A stretch of DNA of 64,000 nt from Shinella yambaruensis (GCF_022899355.1 NZ_JALJCK010000005.1:124001-188000); one strand, 5' to 3'. Shown: positions 1-8,176, numbered from the stretch's first letter. The notes: generated by a model from the letters alone, not told the origin. A program made the numbers and translations.

Positions 1-2
1 CG

Positions 3-2315
3 CTCGCCTATGGCGATTTCGAAGGCACGATCCCCAAGGGCGAATATGGCGGCGGCACCGTCATCGTCTGGGATCGCGGCACCTGGGCACCGATCGGCGA
101 CGCGCGGAAAGCCTATGCCAAGGGCCATCTGGAATTCACCCTCGACGGCGAGAAGCTGCACGGCCGCTGGCATCTCGTGCGCATGCACGGCAAGCCCGGC
201 GAGAAGCGCGAGAACTGGCTGCTGATCAAGGGCGACGACGAATTCGCCATGCCCGACGGCGATGACGACCTGCTTGATGAGCGGCCGGAATCGGTGAAAA
301 CGGGGCGGGACATCACCGACGTCGCGGGGGAGGAACCGGGCTGGTCCTCGAAGACCGGACGCATCCGCAAGTCTTCCGGAAGGAAGGCGAAGGCCGACCC
401 CGTGAAGGCGGAACCGGAGACGGAGGCGCCCGATCCCTCGGGCCTCAAGGGCGCGCGCAAGGCGAGCCTGCCGGATTTCCTGCCGCCGATGCTGGCGACG
501 CTCGCAGCCGCGCCGCCCCCCGGCGCGCGCTGGCTGCACGAGATCAAGTTCGACGGCTACAGGCTCCAGGCGCGCATCGAGGCGGGCCGGGTCAAGCTCC
601 TCACCCGCAGCGGGCTGGACTGGACGAAGAAATTCGGCAAGCCGGTGGTCGCGGCGCTTGCCGCGCTGCCGGTCGGCAAGGCGCTGATCGACGGCGAGCT
701 CGTCGTCGAGACGGGTGCCGGGGCGTCCGACTTCTCCGCCCTCCAGGCCGATCTCAGCGCGGGCCGGAACGACCGCTTCACCATCTACGTCTTCGACCTT
801 CTCCATCTCGACGGTTACGACCTGACGCGCCTGCCGCTCGAGGCGCGCAAGGCCCTCCTCGAAAAGCTCGTGCCGGAAACCGGGGGCATCCTGCGTTACA
901 GCGGCCATTTCGACGAGAACGGCGCGCTGGTGCTGCGCCATGCCTGCCGCCTCAGCCTCGAAGGCGTCGTCTCCAAGCTGCGCGACGCCCCCTATCGCGA
1001 AGGCCGCAGCAAGGGCTGGATCAAGTCGAAATGCTCGGCCCGGCAGGAATTCGTCATCGGCGGCTACGCCCCCTCCACCGTCTCGCGCCAGGCGATCGGC
1101 TCATTGCTGCTCGGCGTCTACAAGAACGGCAAGCTGGAGCCGGTCGGCCGGGTCGGCACCGGCTTCAGCACGCCCGTTGCCGCCGATCTCTTCAAACGCC
1201 TCTCGCGCATGCGAACGGACGAAAGCCCCTTCGGCCGGAAACTGACGGCCGAGGAGGCGCGACAGGCCCGCTATGTGCGGCCGGACCTGGTGGCCGAAGT
1301 GGAATTCCGCGCCTGGACGGCCGATGGGCATCTGCGTCATGCTTCGTTCCGGGGCCTGAGGGAAGACAAGCCGGCAAGGGAGGTCGTCGCCGAAATGCCG
1401 AAGTCCAAGACATCCGCCGCGCCGAAGGCGGAAAAGCCGCCGCGCCGCACCGTGCGCCTCACCCATCCCGACCGGGTCTATTGGCCCGGCGAAGGCGTCA
1501 CCAAGGAAGGGCTGGCGGACTACTATACCGAGGTCTGGCGCTATATCGCCCCGCATATCGTCGGCCGCCCGCTCGCCCTTCTGCGCGCGCCGAGCGGCAT
1601 CGACGGGCAGACCTTCTTCCAGAAGCACGCCTGGAAGGGCATCAACGCCCATATCGTCGAAGTGCAGGATCCGGCGGAAAAGGACGACGAACCCTATGTG
1701 GCGATCGAGGATCTCGACGGACTGATGGGCCTCGTTCAGTCCGCCGTGCTGGAAATCCACCCCTGGGGCTCGACGCTCGCCGACTGGGAGCGTCCGGACC
1801 GCATCATCATGGACCTCGATCCCGGCGAGGGCGTTGCATGGCAGGCGGTCATCGATGCCGCCGAGGAAACGCGCAAGCGCCTCGAAGCCGCCGGGCTCAA
1901 CGCCTTCGTCAAGACCTCCGGCGGCAAGGGCCTGCATGTCTGCGCCCCGCTCAAGCCGTCCGCCCGCTGGCCGGCGGTCAAGGCCTTCTGCAAGGGCATC
2001 GCAGACGCCATGGCGAAGGACAGCCCGGACAAATATGTCTCGACCATCACCAAGTCGAAGCGCCGGGGAAAGATCCTCATCGACTACCTGCGCAACCAGC
2101 GCGGCATGACGGCGGTCGCCCCCTATTCCACGCGCGCCCGTCCCGGCGCCGCCGTCTCCATGCCGCTCGCCTGGAGCGAGCTCAGCGCCGATATCGGCCC
2201 CGCCTATTTCACGGTGGAGAACACGCCGACGCGTCTCCAGGCGCTTGCGGCCGACCCGTGGGCGGATTTCAGGAAGGCTGCGGAACCGTTGAAGACCGGC
2301 AAGGCGAAGGGCTGA
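3..2315 (+). CDS. ligD: ATP-dependent DNA ligase D (LigD), 5'-truncated by the window edge
   Basis: Multifunctional enzyme of bacterial non-homologous end joining: it trims, fills and seals double-strand breaks together with Ku. The frame is already open at base 3 and begins inside the 3'-phosphoesterase domain (YGDFEGTIPKGEYGGG, bases 9-56). The ligase domain follows, with the adenylation motif EIKFDGYR; the nucleotide-accepting lysine is encoded at 546-548. After a linker comes the primase-polymerase domain (from about 1455), with FFQKHAWKG and the metal-binding MDLDPG near 1810, then KTSGGKGLH near 1915. The domain order is therefore PE-LIG-POL, as in Rhizobium and Pseudomonas-type LigD. 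The stop at 2313-2315 is one base from the stop of the convergent ku gene, so the two NHEJ genes face each other. The start codon and first part of the PE domain are outside the window. Identification is secure. Confidence 0.97.
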   Translation, partial: LAYGDFEGTIPKGEYGGGTVIVWDRGTWAPIGDARKAYAKGHLEFTLDGEKLHGRWHLVRMHGKPGEKRENWLLIKGDDEFAMPDGDDDLLDERPESVKTGRDITDVAGEEPGWSSKTGRIRKSSGRKAKADPVKAEPETEAPDPSGLKGARKASLPDFLPPMLATLAAAPPPGARWLHEIKFDGYRLQARIEAGRVKLLTRSGLDWTKKFGKPVVAALAALPVGKALIDGELVVETGAGASDFSALQADLSAGRNDRFTIYVFDLLHLDGYDLTRLPLEARKALLEKLVPETGGILRYSGHFDENGALVLRHACRLSLEGVVSKLRDAPYREGRSKGWIKSKCSARQEFVIGGYAPSTVSRQAIGSLLLGVYKNGKLEPVGRVGTGFSTPVAADLFKRLSRMRTDESPFGRKLTAEEARQARYVRPDLVAEVEFRAWTADGHLRHASFRGLREDKPAREVVAEMPKSKTSAAPKAEKPPRRTVRLTHPDRVYWPGEGVTKEGLADYYTEVWRYIAPHIVGRPLALLRAPSGIDGQTFFQKHAWKGINAHIVEVQDPAEKDDEPYVAIEDLDGLMGLVQSAVLEIHPWGSTLADWERPDRIIMDLDPGEGVAWQAVIDAAEETRKRLEAAGLNAFVKTSGGKGLHVCAPLKPSARWPAVKAFCKGIADAMAKDSPDKYVSTITKSKRRGKILIDYLRNQRGMTAVAPYSTRARPGAAVSMPLAWSELSADIGPAYFTVENTPTRLQALAADPWADFRKAAEPLKTGKAKG

Positions 2316-2316
2316 A

Positions 2317-3117
2317 CTACCTGCCCTTGCCCTCCGCCTTGATGCTCTTGCGCAGGGCATCCATGATGTTGATGACATTGCCCGACGTCGGCGGCGGCGC
2401 CTTCTGCTTCACCGGACGCTTGCGGCCTTTTTTCTTGGCAGCGATGATGTCGAGCAAGCGGTCCTGGACGGGATCGTCCGCCATCTTCGGGCTCCAGGTC
2501 CTGGTGCGCTCCTTGATCAGCGTCTTTACAAGAGACAGGGCCTTGGAGTCCGGCTTCGCGCGCCCGAGGCCGCCGAAATAGTCCTTCTCCTCACGCACCT
2601 CGTCGCCGTAGCGCAGCGTCCAGAGCACGATACCCCTGCCACGCGGCTCCAGCATCACCGCCCGCTCCCGTCGATACAGCACCAGCCTGGAGATGCCCAC
2701 CGTGCCGGTCGAGGCCATCGCCTCGCGGATGACGGAAAACGCCTCCTCGCCCACCGTATCGTTGGGCACCAGGAAATGCGGCGCATCGTACCAGATCCAT
2801 TCGATCGTCTCGCGCGGGACGAAGGTCTCTATGTCGATCGTGCGCGTGCTTTCCAGCGCCACCGCCTCGATCTCGTCATCCTCCAGCATGACGTAATCAT
2901 CCTCGCCGCGCGGATAGCCTTTCACCTCGTCGTCCTCGGCGACGGCCTTTCCGGTCACCGCATCGACATAGCGGCTGACGACGGGATTGCCGGTCTTGCC
3001 GTTCAGGGTGCGGAAGCGGATCTTGTCCTCCTGGGAGATCGCCGGCGACATCGCCACCGGGCAGGTGACGAGCGAGAGCTTGAGATAGCCCTTCCAGAAG
3101 GCGCGCGGCGCCATCAC
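2317..3117 (-). CDS. ku: Ku protein, NHEJ DNA-end binding
   Basis: Homodimeric ring protein that binds DNA ends and recruits LigD. The 266-residue product has the usual bacterial Ku length and opens with RAFWKGYLKLSLVTCPV, the typical Ku core start. It carries DYVMLEDDEIEAV and the EWIWYDAPHFLVP region of the beta-barrel, and ends with a Lys/Arg-rich tail (AAKKKGRKRPVKQK) of the kind that extends DNA binding in bacterial Ku. The start is GTG at 3117 immediately followed by ATG at 3114; an AGAGGA Shine-Dalgarno lies just upstream and serves either. The stop of the upstream 73-codon ORF overlaps this start (GTGATG), so translation is probably coupled. It converges with ligD at 2315. A single Ku is seen here; many rhizobia carry several paralogues, so the exact paralogue cannot be named. 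Confidence 0.96.
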   Translation of the reverse strand: MMAPRAFWKGYLKLSLVTCPVAMSPAISQEDKIRFRTLNGKTGNPVVSRYVDAVTGKAVAEDDEVKGYPRGEDDYVMLEDDEIEAVALESTRTIDIETFVPRETIEWIWYDAPHFLVPNDTVGEEAFSVIREAMASTGTVGISRLVLYRRERAVMLEPRGRGIVLWTLRYGDEVREEKDYFGGLGRAKPDSKALSLVKTLIKERTRTWSPKMADDPVQDRLLDIIAAKKKGRKRPVKQKAPPPTSGNVINIMDALRKSIKAEGKGR

Positions 3118-3335
3118 CGTTTCCTCTCGATGGGCAGATGCCTGGACATGGCGAAGCGCTCGGCGAACTCGATGTCCTCCTGCGTGACGACGGGGATGGG
3201 ATCGGAAAGGATGGCGAGCAGCGTTTCGCGCGAAATGGAGTTTTCCTCCAGCGCGTCCATCAGGGCACCGCGGGTCTCGCGCTCGGCGCGCAACAGCGCC
3301 GCCAGCGCCAGGATCAATCTGTCCTTGTTGTCCAT
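3114..3335 (-). CDS. Small hypothetical protein (73 aa) translationally coupled to ku
   Basis: I do not recognise a named family. The product is 73 residues, begins MDNKDRLILALAALLRAE and is charged and probably helical, with no signal peptide or cysteine. The start ATG at 3335 is preceded by a strong CCGGAGG Shine-Dalgarno at 7-8 bases, while frames reading further upstream lack such a site, so the short form was chosen. Its TGA stop overlaps the ku GTG-ATG start, an arrangement expected for an operon in which this ORF is translated first. That context suggests a role connected with Ku or with control of its expression, but the sequence itself gives no function. Confidence 0.72.
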   Translation of the reverse strand: MDNKDRLILALAALLRAERETRGALMDALEENSISRETLLAILSDPIPVVTQEDIEFAERFAMSRHLPIERKR

Positions 3336-3383
3336 GGGAACCTCCGGAACCGCGTATCTGGAGGTTCTAATGCACGATTGCCG

Positions 3384-3403
3384 GATCGGTTCCCGGAACA
3401 ATC
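3384..3403. promoter_or_regulatory. Palindrome in the divergent ku / flavin reductase interval
   Basis: The core GTTCCCGGAAC (3389-3399) is an 11-base palindrome with partly matching flanks (GAT...ATC). It lies about 50 bases upstream of the 73-codon ORF on the minus strand and a similar distance upstream of the flavin reductase gene on the plus strand, a position suited to an operator. It does not have the GTTC-N7-GTTC form of the alphaproteobacterial LexA box. Regulator unknown. Confidence 0.25.
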
Positions 3404-3450
3404 GGCGGATGGATCGGTTCGGCATTCGACCCCTATGAAGCGAGGCGAAT

Positions 3451-4068
3451 ATGACCCTGACAGCGCTGGCGCTCAACTGCACGCTCAAGACAAGGACCGC
3501 CAAGGACCCCTCCTCCACCGACCGCATGCTGAAGCTGCTGGCCGCCGCGATGGAACCGCTTGGCGTCACCACGGATTTCCTGCAGCTGGCCGATTTCGAT
3601 ATCAAGCCCGGCGTCACCTCCGACGAAGGCCACGGCGACGACTGGCCGGGCATCCGCCACAAGATCCTCGACGCCGACATTCTCGTCATGGGCACGCCGA
3701 TCTGGATGGGCCAGCCGTCGAGCGTCTGCAAGCGGGCGTTGGAGCGGATGGACGCCTTCCTGGAGGAGAAGGACGACAAGGGCCGCATGGTTTCCTATGG
3801 CCGGGTCGCCGCCGTCGCCGTTGTCGGCAACGAGGACGGCGCGCATCATGTCTCGGCCGAGCTTTTCCAGGCGCTGAACGACGTCGGCTTCACCATTCCC
3901 GCCAATGCCGTGACCTACTGGGTGGGCGAAGCGATGGGCTCGGTCAATTTCGTCGATCTGGAGGACATCCCCGATGTCGTGCGCTCGACGCTGGATCTCG
4001 TCGCCCGCAACACGGTGCATGCCGCCCGGCTGTTCAAAGCCCATCCCTATCCCGGCGAAGGAGGCTGA
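3451..4068 (+). CDS. NADPH-dependent FMN reductase / flavodoxin-fold protein
   Basis: 205-residue cytoplasmic protein of the flavodoxin-like NAD(P)H:FMN reductase family, expected to bind FMN and pass electrons from NAD(P)H. It begins with a hydrophobic beta strand and a phosphate-binding loop (LALNCTLKTRTAKDPSSTDRM), followed by the family segment ADILVMGTPIWMGQPSS around residues 75-91, which packs against the flavin, and a later VAAVAVVGNEDGA strand. No signal peptide. The start at 3451 is the first ATG in frame before the conserved strand. The next gene starts two bases after the stop, suggesting an operon. The substrate cannot be deduced. Confidence 0.85.
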   Translation: MTLTALALNCTLKTRTAKDPSSTDRMLKLLAAAMEPLGVTTDFLQLADFDIKPGVTSDEGHGDDWPGIRHKILDADILVMGTPIWMGQPSSVCKRALERMDAFLEEKDDKGRMVSYGRVAAVAVVGNEDGAHHVSAELFQALNDVGFTIPANAVTYWVGEAMGSVNFVDLEDIPDVVRSTLDLVARNTVHAARLFKAHPYPGEGG

Positions 4069-4070
4069 GC

Positions 4071-4367
4071 ATGGCGAAGAAACAGAAGAAGTGGTCGCAG
4101 GACGTGACCGAGAACAGCGACGCGATGGACCTCAAGGAGGGCGTCTTCAAGCAGGGCAGCGCAAAAAAGATCGCGCAGTCCCTGAAGCATTCGGCGGAGG
4201 AAAGCGACCGGCGCAAATCCAGCCCTTTCCGCTCGGCCATGTCCATGCTGACATTCTATATCAACCGCGCCGGCGACCAGCTTTCGAAACGCCGGCGCGA
4301 CACGCTGGAAAAGGCCAAGGACGAGTTGCGCAAGGATTTCGGCAGGGAACCGAAGAAAGGCAAGTGA
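4071..4367 (+). CDS. DUF3175 family small basic protein
   Basis: 98-residue, strongly basic and hydrophilic protein beginning MAKKQKKWSQDVTENSDAMD and rich in Lys, Arg and Ser. The pattern W-S-x-x-V-T-x-x-S-x-A-x-D-L followed by GVF, AKKIAxSLKxSAExSxRRKSSPFRSAMSML and FYINRAG matches the DUF3175 family as I know it (function unknown, common in rhizobia). An AGGAGG Shine-Dalgarno at 4059-4064 overlaps the end of the preceding gene, and only two bases separate the genes. The next gene starts seven bases after the stop, so a three-gene operon with the flavin reductase-like and cupin genes is likely. A nucleic-acid role is possible from charge alone but is not shown. Confidence 0.85.
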   Translation: MAKKQKKWSQDVTENSDAMDLKEGVFKQGSAKKIAQSLKHSAEESDRRKSSPFRSAMSMLTFYINRAGDQLSKRRRDTLEKAKDELRKDFGREPKKGK

Positions 4368-4374
4368 GACGGCG

Positions 4375-4890
4375 ATGAAACAACCGGAAATGCTGTTCTT
4401 CCCCGCCAGCGAATGGGTGCCGAACCATCCGTTCCTGCCGGTGCTCGTCTATCGCGATGTGCTGGCGGCAGGCGAGAAGGATCGTGCCCGTGCCTTCGAG
4501 CGGCTGTTTTACGACGCGGGCTGGCAAGGCCTCTGGCGCAACGGCGTCTTCTCCTACCAGCATTACCACGTCGGCGCCCATGAGGTGCTCGGCATCGCGA
4601 AAGGAAGCGCCGAGCTCCTGATCGGCGGGCCGGACGGCAGGGCGCTTCAGGTTCGCGCGGGCGACTGCCTTGTGCTGCCGGCCGGCACCGGCCACAAGCA
4701 AAATTCCGGAAGTGACGATTTCCGCGTGGTCGGCGGCTATCCGCCCGGCCAACATGCCGATATCGAAACGACGGCAGCCACGCCCGGCGAACTGAAGATC
4801 ATAGCGAGCCTGCCACTCCCGAAAAGCGACCCGGTTTACGGCTCGGACGGACCGCTCGTCTCGCTTTGGCGCAAGGACATCCAGGGCTAA
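4375..4890 (+). CDS. Cupin-domain protein (YjlB-like)
   Basis: 171-residue protein with a single cupin barrel: YQHYHVGAHEVLGIAKGSAELLIGG (split here as two conserved strands) supplies the His-x-His and Glu metal ligands around residues 63-70, and LPAGTGHKQ gives the second cupin motif with its histidine. The overall layout, with an N-terminal F-P-x-x-x-W-V-P-N-N/H-P and a long insertion before the barrel, resembles the YjlB family of cupins of unknown activity. It follows the DUF3175 gene by seven bases in the same direction. Its last four bases overlap the end of the convergent PPC-domain gene. The substrate is unknown. Confidence 0.85.
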   Translation: MKQPEMLFFPASEWVPNHPFLPVLVYRDVLAAGEKDRARAFERLFYDAGWQGLWRNGVFSYQHYHVGAHEVLGIAKGSAELLIGGPDGRALQVRAGDCLVLPAGTGHKQNSGSDDFRVVGGYPPGQHADIETTAATPGELKIIASLPLPKSDPVYGSDGPLVSLWRKDIQG

Positions 4891-5327
4891 CCGACGTCGA
4901 TCAGCGCGATGCCGAGATCGGGGCGCGTCCGCCGCCGCAGGTCGGCCGACGTTTCGCGCAGCATGACCTCCAGCGTGGGCCGGACGTATCCTTCCACCAG
5001 ATGGCCGCCCTTCGTGCTTCCATCCGGAAAGCCGAGCACGACGTGGAGATGCAGGCTTGCCTTGCCCTCGTCGTCCACCGCTATGTCCCCCAGCATGCTG
5101 AGGACCTCCGACTGCACCTCCACGGGTATCTTCCGGTAGTGCTTCGTGTCGAATTCGAAGAAGGCGATGGTTGCGGCGCGAAACGCGCCGATTGCGGTAA
5201 TCGATGCCGCGGTCAGGCTTTCTCTTTCAGCGAAATCGGTGATGCACCGGAAGGCCTCGTCGCCTTCGTCGAGAACCAGGATATAGGTACGCTCGCCGGC
5301 ATCGCTTACTAGAAGTTTGTGCTTCAT
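4887..5327 (-). CDS. PPC (DUF296) domain protein
   Basis: 146-residue single-domain protein of the PPC/DUF296 family, named for plant and prokaryote conserved domains; the plant members are AT-hook proteins. Visible family features are YILVLDEGDEAFRCITDFAERE, here given as two conserved elements, the ASITAIGAFR strand, and the metal-binding-like LHLHVVLGFPDGSTKGGHL segment with clustered histidines around residues 92-109. No AT-hook is present, so the DNA-binding role of plant homologues should not be assumed. Start ATG at 5327 has GGAGG-type sequence upstream on the minus strand. It is convergent with the cupin gene and overlaps it by four bases. Confidence 0.85.
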   Translation of the reverse strand: MKHKLLVSDAGERTYILVLDEGDEAFRCITDFAERESLTAASITAIGAFRAATIAFFEFDTKHYRKIPVEVQSEVLSMLGDIAVDDEGKASLHLHVVLGFPDGSTKGGHLVEGYVRPTLEVMLRETSADLRRRTRPDLGIALIDVG

Positions 5328-5358
5328 CGTTTGCCTCCCTGATCACAGGGAAAGGTCC

Positions 5359-5370
5359 GAAACCGGTTTC
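5359..5370. promoter_or_regulatory. 12-bp perfect palindrome upstream of the PPC gene
   Basis: GAAACCGGTTTC is a perfect palindrome about 32 bases upstream of the PPC-domain start codon on the minus strand. This is a reasonable operator position, but no regulator is implied by sequence alone and such 12-mers also occur by chance in GC-rich DNA. Confidence 0.25.
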
Positions 5371-5531
5371 TGTTCCGCATTCCGCAGCCCGGCCACGAGA
5401 ATAAACGACGACGGTATGGTGCGTGACAGGCGTGCTCCCCCAGCTTCGCGTTGCGGCTTTGCGCTCCTCGCGAAGATAGGATAACGGTCCGGCTGCATGC
5501 ACGCCGCCTGCTTTCGCCGTCGAGGAACACC

Positions 5532-5795
5532 ATGGCCAAGAAACCCAAGCTGGAGCATTCCGAACTGTCCGGCGAGTTCACCGAGGACGGGATCACGGTC
5601 CTTGTCGACATCTTCCGGCCGGCGGGAACGCAACAGGACTGGAAGCTGGAGGTCGTCACGGAGAAGGAGGAGCTCTTCGAATGGGACGAACCCTTCGCCA
5701 CGGACCGGGAGGCCTTCGACGAGTTCCTCGCGACGGTGGCGCGCGACGGCATCCGGTCGTTCCTCGAGGACGACGACGTGCCGACGACGCATTGA
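5532..5795 (+). CDS. Conserved-looking small acidic protein (87 aa), function unknown
   Basis: 87-residue acidic protein starting MAKKPKLEHSELSGEFTEDG and ending FLEDDDVPTTH. It alternates charged and hydrophobic residues like a small alpha/beta fold (GITVLVDIFRP, WKLEVVTEKEE, FDEFLATVARDGIRSFLE). There is no signal peptide, membrane segment or cysteine. The ATG at 5532 has GAGGAA seven bases upstream; the frame stays open to 5451, but no ribosome-binding site supports an earlier start. I do not recognise the family; the fold resembles small hypothetical proteins frequent in Rhizobiaceae. The neighbours give no functional clue. Confidence 0.75.
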   Translation: MAKKPKLEHSELSGEFTEDGITVLVDIFRPAGTQQDWKLEVVTEKEELFEWDEPFATDREAFDEFLATVARDGIRSFLEDDDVPTTH

Positions 5796-6128
5796 CGGCA
5801 TTCCACCGGCCCGTCGTTAAGTAAGCCTCGCTGCGGGGCGGCTGTCGTTCGGCCGGTTCGACGGCGGACGGACGATCCGCACGATGCCCTACGCGCCTCG
5901 ATGCGCCGCCGCCCATGCAACCCGCAGGCGACACGGCGGCAAAACAACAAGTACGACCAAATTTGTTCTTTCGCGCATGAATAAGGCTTCTTGTGCGAAC
6001 GTCTTGCTGCCATATGATGCCATCGATCCACGGCGGAAACGGTCCGGCGCAGCAAGGCGGCGTGCGGACGGGGGACACTATCCGCCCGGCGACAACAACG
6101 TACGAGCTCTGTTCGAAGGGGGGCAGCA
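5796..6128. other. 333-bp intergenic region before the serralysin gene
   Basis: No convincing gene. An open frame at 5884-6132 lacks a ribosome-binding site and has arginine-rich, shadow-like composition. The stretch around 5940-6020 is AT-richer than its surroundings and contains the candidate promoter listed separately. It is likely the control region of the protease gene. Confidence 0.6.
5991..6018 (+). promoter_or_regulatory. Candidate sigma-70 promoter for the serralysin gene
   Basis: TTGTGC (5991-5996) and TATGAT (6013-6018) are separated by 16 bases and lie in the only AT-rich part of the interval, about 110 bases upstream of the start codon. Prediction by eye only. Confidence 0.35.
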
Positions 6129-7505
6129 ATGACGGGTACGGGTAAATCCACAAAGACGGTCACGGCGACGGGATCGCAGTTCATCGATTCCGTGCTCAGC
6201 GGCTTTGCCTGGGACGGCACGGGCGTCACCTATGCCTTTCCCACATCGACGAGCAGCTACTCCTATTCGGGCGAGCCCGACAACAATTTCGGCGCCGTCT
6301 CGGCCATGCAGAAGAACGCCGCGCTCTTCGCCATGGAAAAGAGCTTCGGCGGCAAAGCGAACGACGGCTTCTCCGTCGAGGGCTTCACCAACCTGAACTT
6401 CTCGGCCGGCTCGAACGGCACCGCCACCTTACGCTTCGCCCAGTCGGACGACGCCAGCCCCACCGCCCATGCCTATTATCCGGACACCGGCGCCACCGGC
6501 GGCGACATCTGGTTCAGCACGGAAAATGCCGGCACGATCAACGACTACCGCACGCCGAAGGCCGGCAACTACGCCTGGCACACGCTCATCCACGAGCTCG
6601 GCCATGCGCTCGGCCTCAAGCACGCGCATGAAAACGACACGTTCGGCGCGATCCAGAGTGAATGGAACAGTCCCGAATATTCGGTCATGACGTACAACTC
6701 CTTCGTCGGCGACGATGCCAGCGGCTACAAATACGAGGAGTTCGGCGCGCCGCAGACCTTCATGATGGCCGACATCTACGCGCTGCAGTACATGTACGGC
6801 GCGGACTATACGACCAACAAGGGCAACACCGTCTACAAGTGGAAGCCGGGCAACGGCGATACCTTCGTCAACGGCAAGGTCGCCATCGATGCCGGCGGCA
6901 ACCGCATCTTCGGCACGATCTGGGACGGCGGGGGCACCGATACCTACGACCTCAGCGCCTACAAGACGGGGCTCGACATCGACCTGCGGCCGGGCGCCTA
7001 TTCGATGTTCAGCAAGACCCAGCTTGCCTTTCTCGGCGGCGGGCCGAATGACGGCTATGCCCGCGGCAACATCTTCAACGCGCTGCTCTTCAACGGCGAC
7101 CTGCGCTCGCTCATCGAGAATGCCAAGGGCGGCTCGGGCGACGACAACATCCTCGGCAACGAAGGCAAGAACACCCTGTTCGGCAATGGCGGCAACGACA
7201 AGCTCAACGGCGCGGCGGGCAAGGACAAGCTCGACGGCGGCAAGGGCGACGACACGCTGACCGGCGGCAAGGGAACCGACATCTTCGTCTTCAAGAAGGG
7301 CTACGGTCGCGACACGATCACCGACTTCAAGAACAATGTCGACGACATCGACCTGCGCTCCTACAAGTTCTCCAGCGTCAACAAGGTGCTGGACAAGGCC
7401 GAGCAGGTCGGCAGCGACGTGCATATCGAACTGGGCGGCAACGACGTCCTGATCATCCGGAAGTTCAACATCGACAATCTCGACAAGGCGGACTTCCTCC
7501 TGTGA
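6129..7505 (+). CDS. Serralysin-like M10B metalloprotease with RTX repeats
   Basis: 458-residue secreted zinc endopeptidase of the serralysin (M10B) family. The zinc site HELGHALGLKH is at residues 155-165 with ligands H155, H159 and H165 and catalytic E156; the Met-turn SVMTY follows with M187. From about residue 334 there are six glycine/aspartate-rich nonapeptide RTX units (GGSGDDNIL to GGKGTDIFV), which bind calcium. The C terminus ends in DFLL, resembling the hydrophobic C-terminal type I secretion signals of this family. There is no N-terminal signal peptide, consistent with type I export. No ABC exporter, membrane-fusion protein or inhibitor gene is nearby, so it is an orphan that must use an exporter elsewhere. 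GAAGGGGGGCAGCA precedes the ATG as a strong ribosome-binding site. Confidence 0.95.
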   Translation: MTGTGKSTKTVTATGSQFIDSVLSGFAWDGTGVTYAFPTSTSSYSYSGEPDNNFGAVSAMQKNAALFAMEKSFGGKANDGFSVEGFTNLNFSAGSNGTATLRFAQSDDASPTAHAYYPDTGATGGDIWFSTENAGTINDYRTPKAGNYAWHTLIHELGHALGLKHAHENDTFGAIQSEWNSPEYSVMTYNSFVGDDASGYKYEEFGAPQTFMMADIYALQYMYGADYTTNKGNTVYKWKPGNGDTFVNGKVAIDAGGNRIFGTIWDGGGTDTYDLSAYKTGLDIDLRPGAYSMFSKTQLAFLGGGPNDGYARGNIFNALLFNGDLRSLIENAKGGSGDDNILGNEGKNTLFGNGGNDKLNGAAGKDKLDGGKGDDTLTGGKGTDIFVFKKGYGRDTITDFKNNVDDIDLRSYKFSSVNKVLDKAEQVGSDVHIELGGNDVLIIRKFNIDNLDKADFLL

Positions 7506-7513
7506 CACGAGGC

Positions 7514-7549
7514 GGAGAGGCCTTGGCGCTGCGGCGGCCCGGCCTCTCC
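7514..7549 (+). terminator. Hairpin downstream of the serralysin gene
   Basis: GGAGAGGCC (7514-7522) pairs perfectly with GGCCTCTCC (7541-7549) across an 18-base loop, eight bases after the stop codon. There is no clear T-tract, so it may stabilise the 3' end or act as a weak terminator. Confidence 0.4.
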
Positions 7550-7721
7550 CACCGTCCTTCAACCGCCGCGCACACTGTTGCAAATCCGCACGTTTGACGC
7601 CTCTTCGCTGGGGACGACGGCAAAGTTCGCGTGGCGGCGATTCCCCTTTCCGGCGTGCTGCGCTATGGCGGTGCGAGGCTCACATTCACGGCCGCACCGA
7701 AGTCCCAAGGAAATGGCACCC

Positions 7722-8057
7722 ATGAACTCCCGCATTGCAATTCTGGCAGGCGTTGCGCTTGCCCTCGCCGGATGCACCACCGCCGTCGTCGCGTCCAACC
7801 CGCTGCAGGCCCGCTGGAACGGCAAGACCGCCGGCAGCTTCTTCGCGGCCTATGGCCCGCCGATCTCCGACACGGCCGGCGCGGGCGGCACGACGCTCTA
7901 CAAGTGGCGCGGCGGCTTCGTGAAGGGCAAGTCCTGCACGGTGGAGCTGACGGTGAACGAAAGCTACCGGATCAACACCATCCGCGCCGTCGGCGATCGC
8001 GTCGACCCGAAGGGCGGGCCGACTCATTGCGAGAAGGTTCTCGACGCCGCCTCGTAA
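7722..8057 (+). CDS. Small predicted lipoprotein (111 aa)
   Basis: The N terminus MNSRIAILAGVALALAGCTT is a clear lipoprotein signal with lipobox LAGC; the mature protein would start at Cys18 and be anchored to a membrane. The mature part contains GSFFAAYGPP and LYKWRGGF and two further cysteines (KSCTVEL and HCEKV) that could form a disulfide. The ATG at 7722 was chosen because AAGG at 7707-7710 is at a suitable distance; an in-frame ATG at 7713 is nearly on top of it. Frames upstream are unsupported. I do not recognise a named family. A strong terminator follows. Confidence 0.8.
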   Translation: MNSRIAILAGVALALAGCTTAVVASNPLQARWNGKTAGSFFAAYGPPISDTAGAGGTTLYKWRGGFVKGKSCTVELTVNESYRINTIRAVGDRVDPKGGPTHCEKVLDAAS

Positions 8058-8080
8058 AGGGCAGCCCGACCGCCCTTTCC

Positions 8081-8110
8081 AAGGCCGCGCGAAGACGCGG
8101 CCTTTTTCTT
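8081..8110 (+). terminator. Rho-independent terminator of the lipoprotein gene
   Basis: AAGGCCGCG (8081-8089) and CGCGGCCTT (8096-8104) form a 9-bp perfect stem with a six-base loop, followed by TTTCTT. It is 24 bases beyond the lipoprotein stop codon. Confidence 0.85.
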
Positions 8111-8176
8111 GGAACATTTTCGCTTTTTCAGGCAGAACCGCTGCGCACGTTTGCCGGATTTGCTCCGGGAGGACAC

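Noticed and set aside
3384..3403. SOS (LexA) control of ku and its neighbours
   Set aside because: The palindrome GTTCCCGGAAC does not match the alphaproteobacterial GTTC-N7-GTTC box.
5884..6132. A possible 82-aa gene before the serralysin gene
   Set aside because: It overlaps the protease start and promoter and lacks a ribosome-binding site and recognisable similarity.
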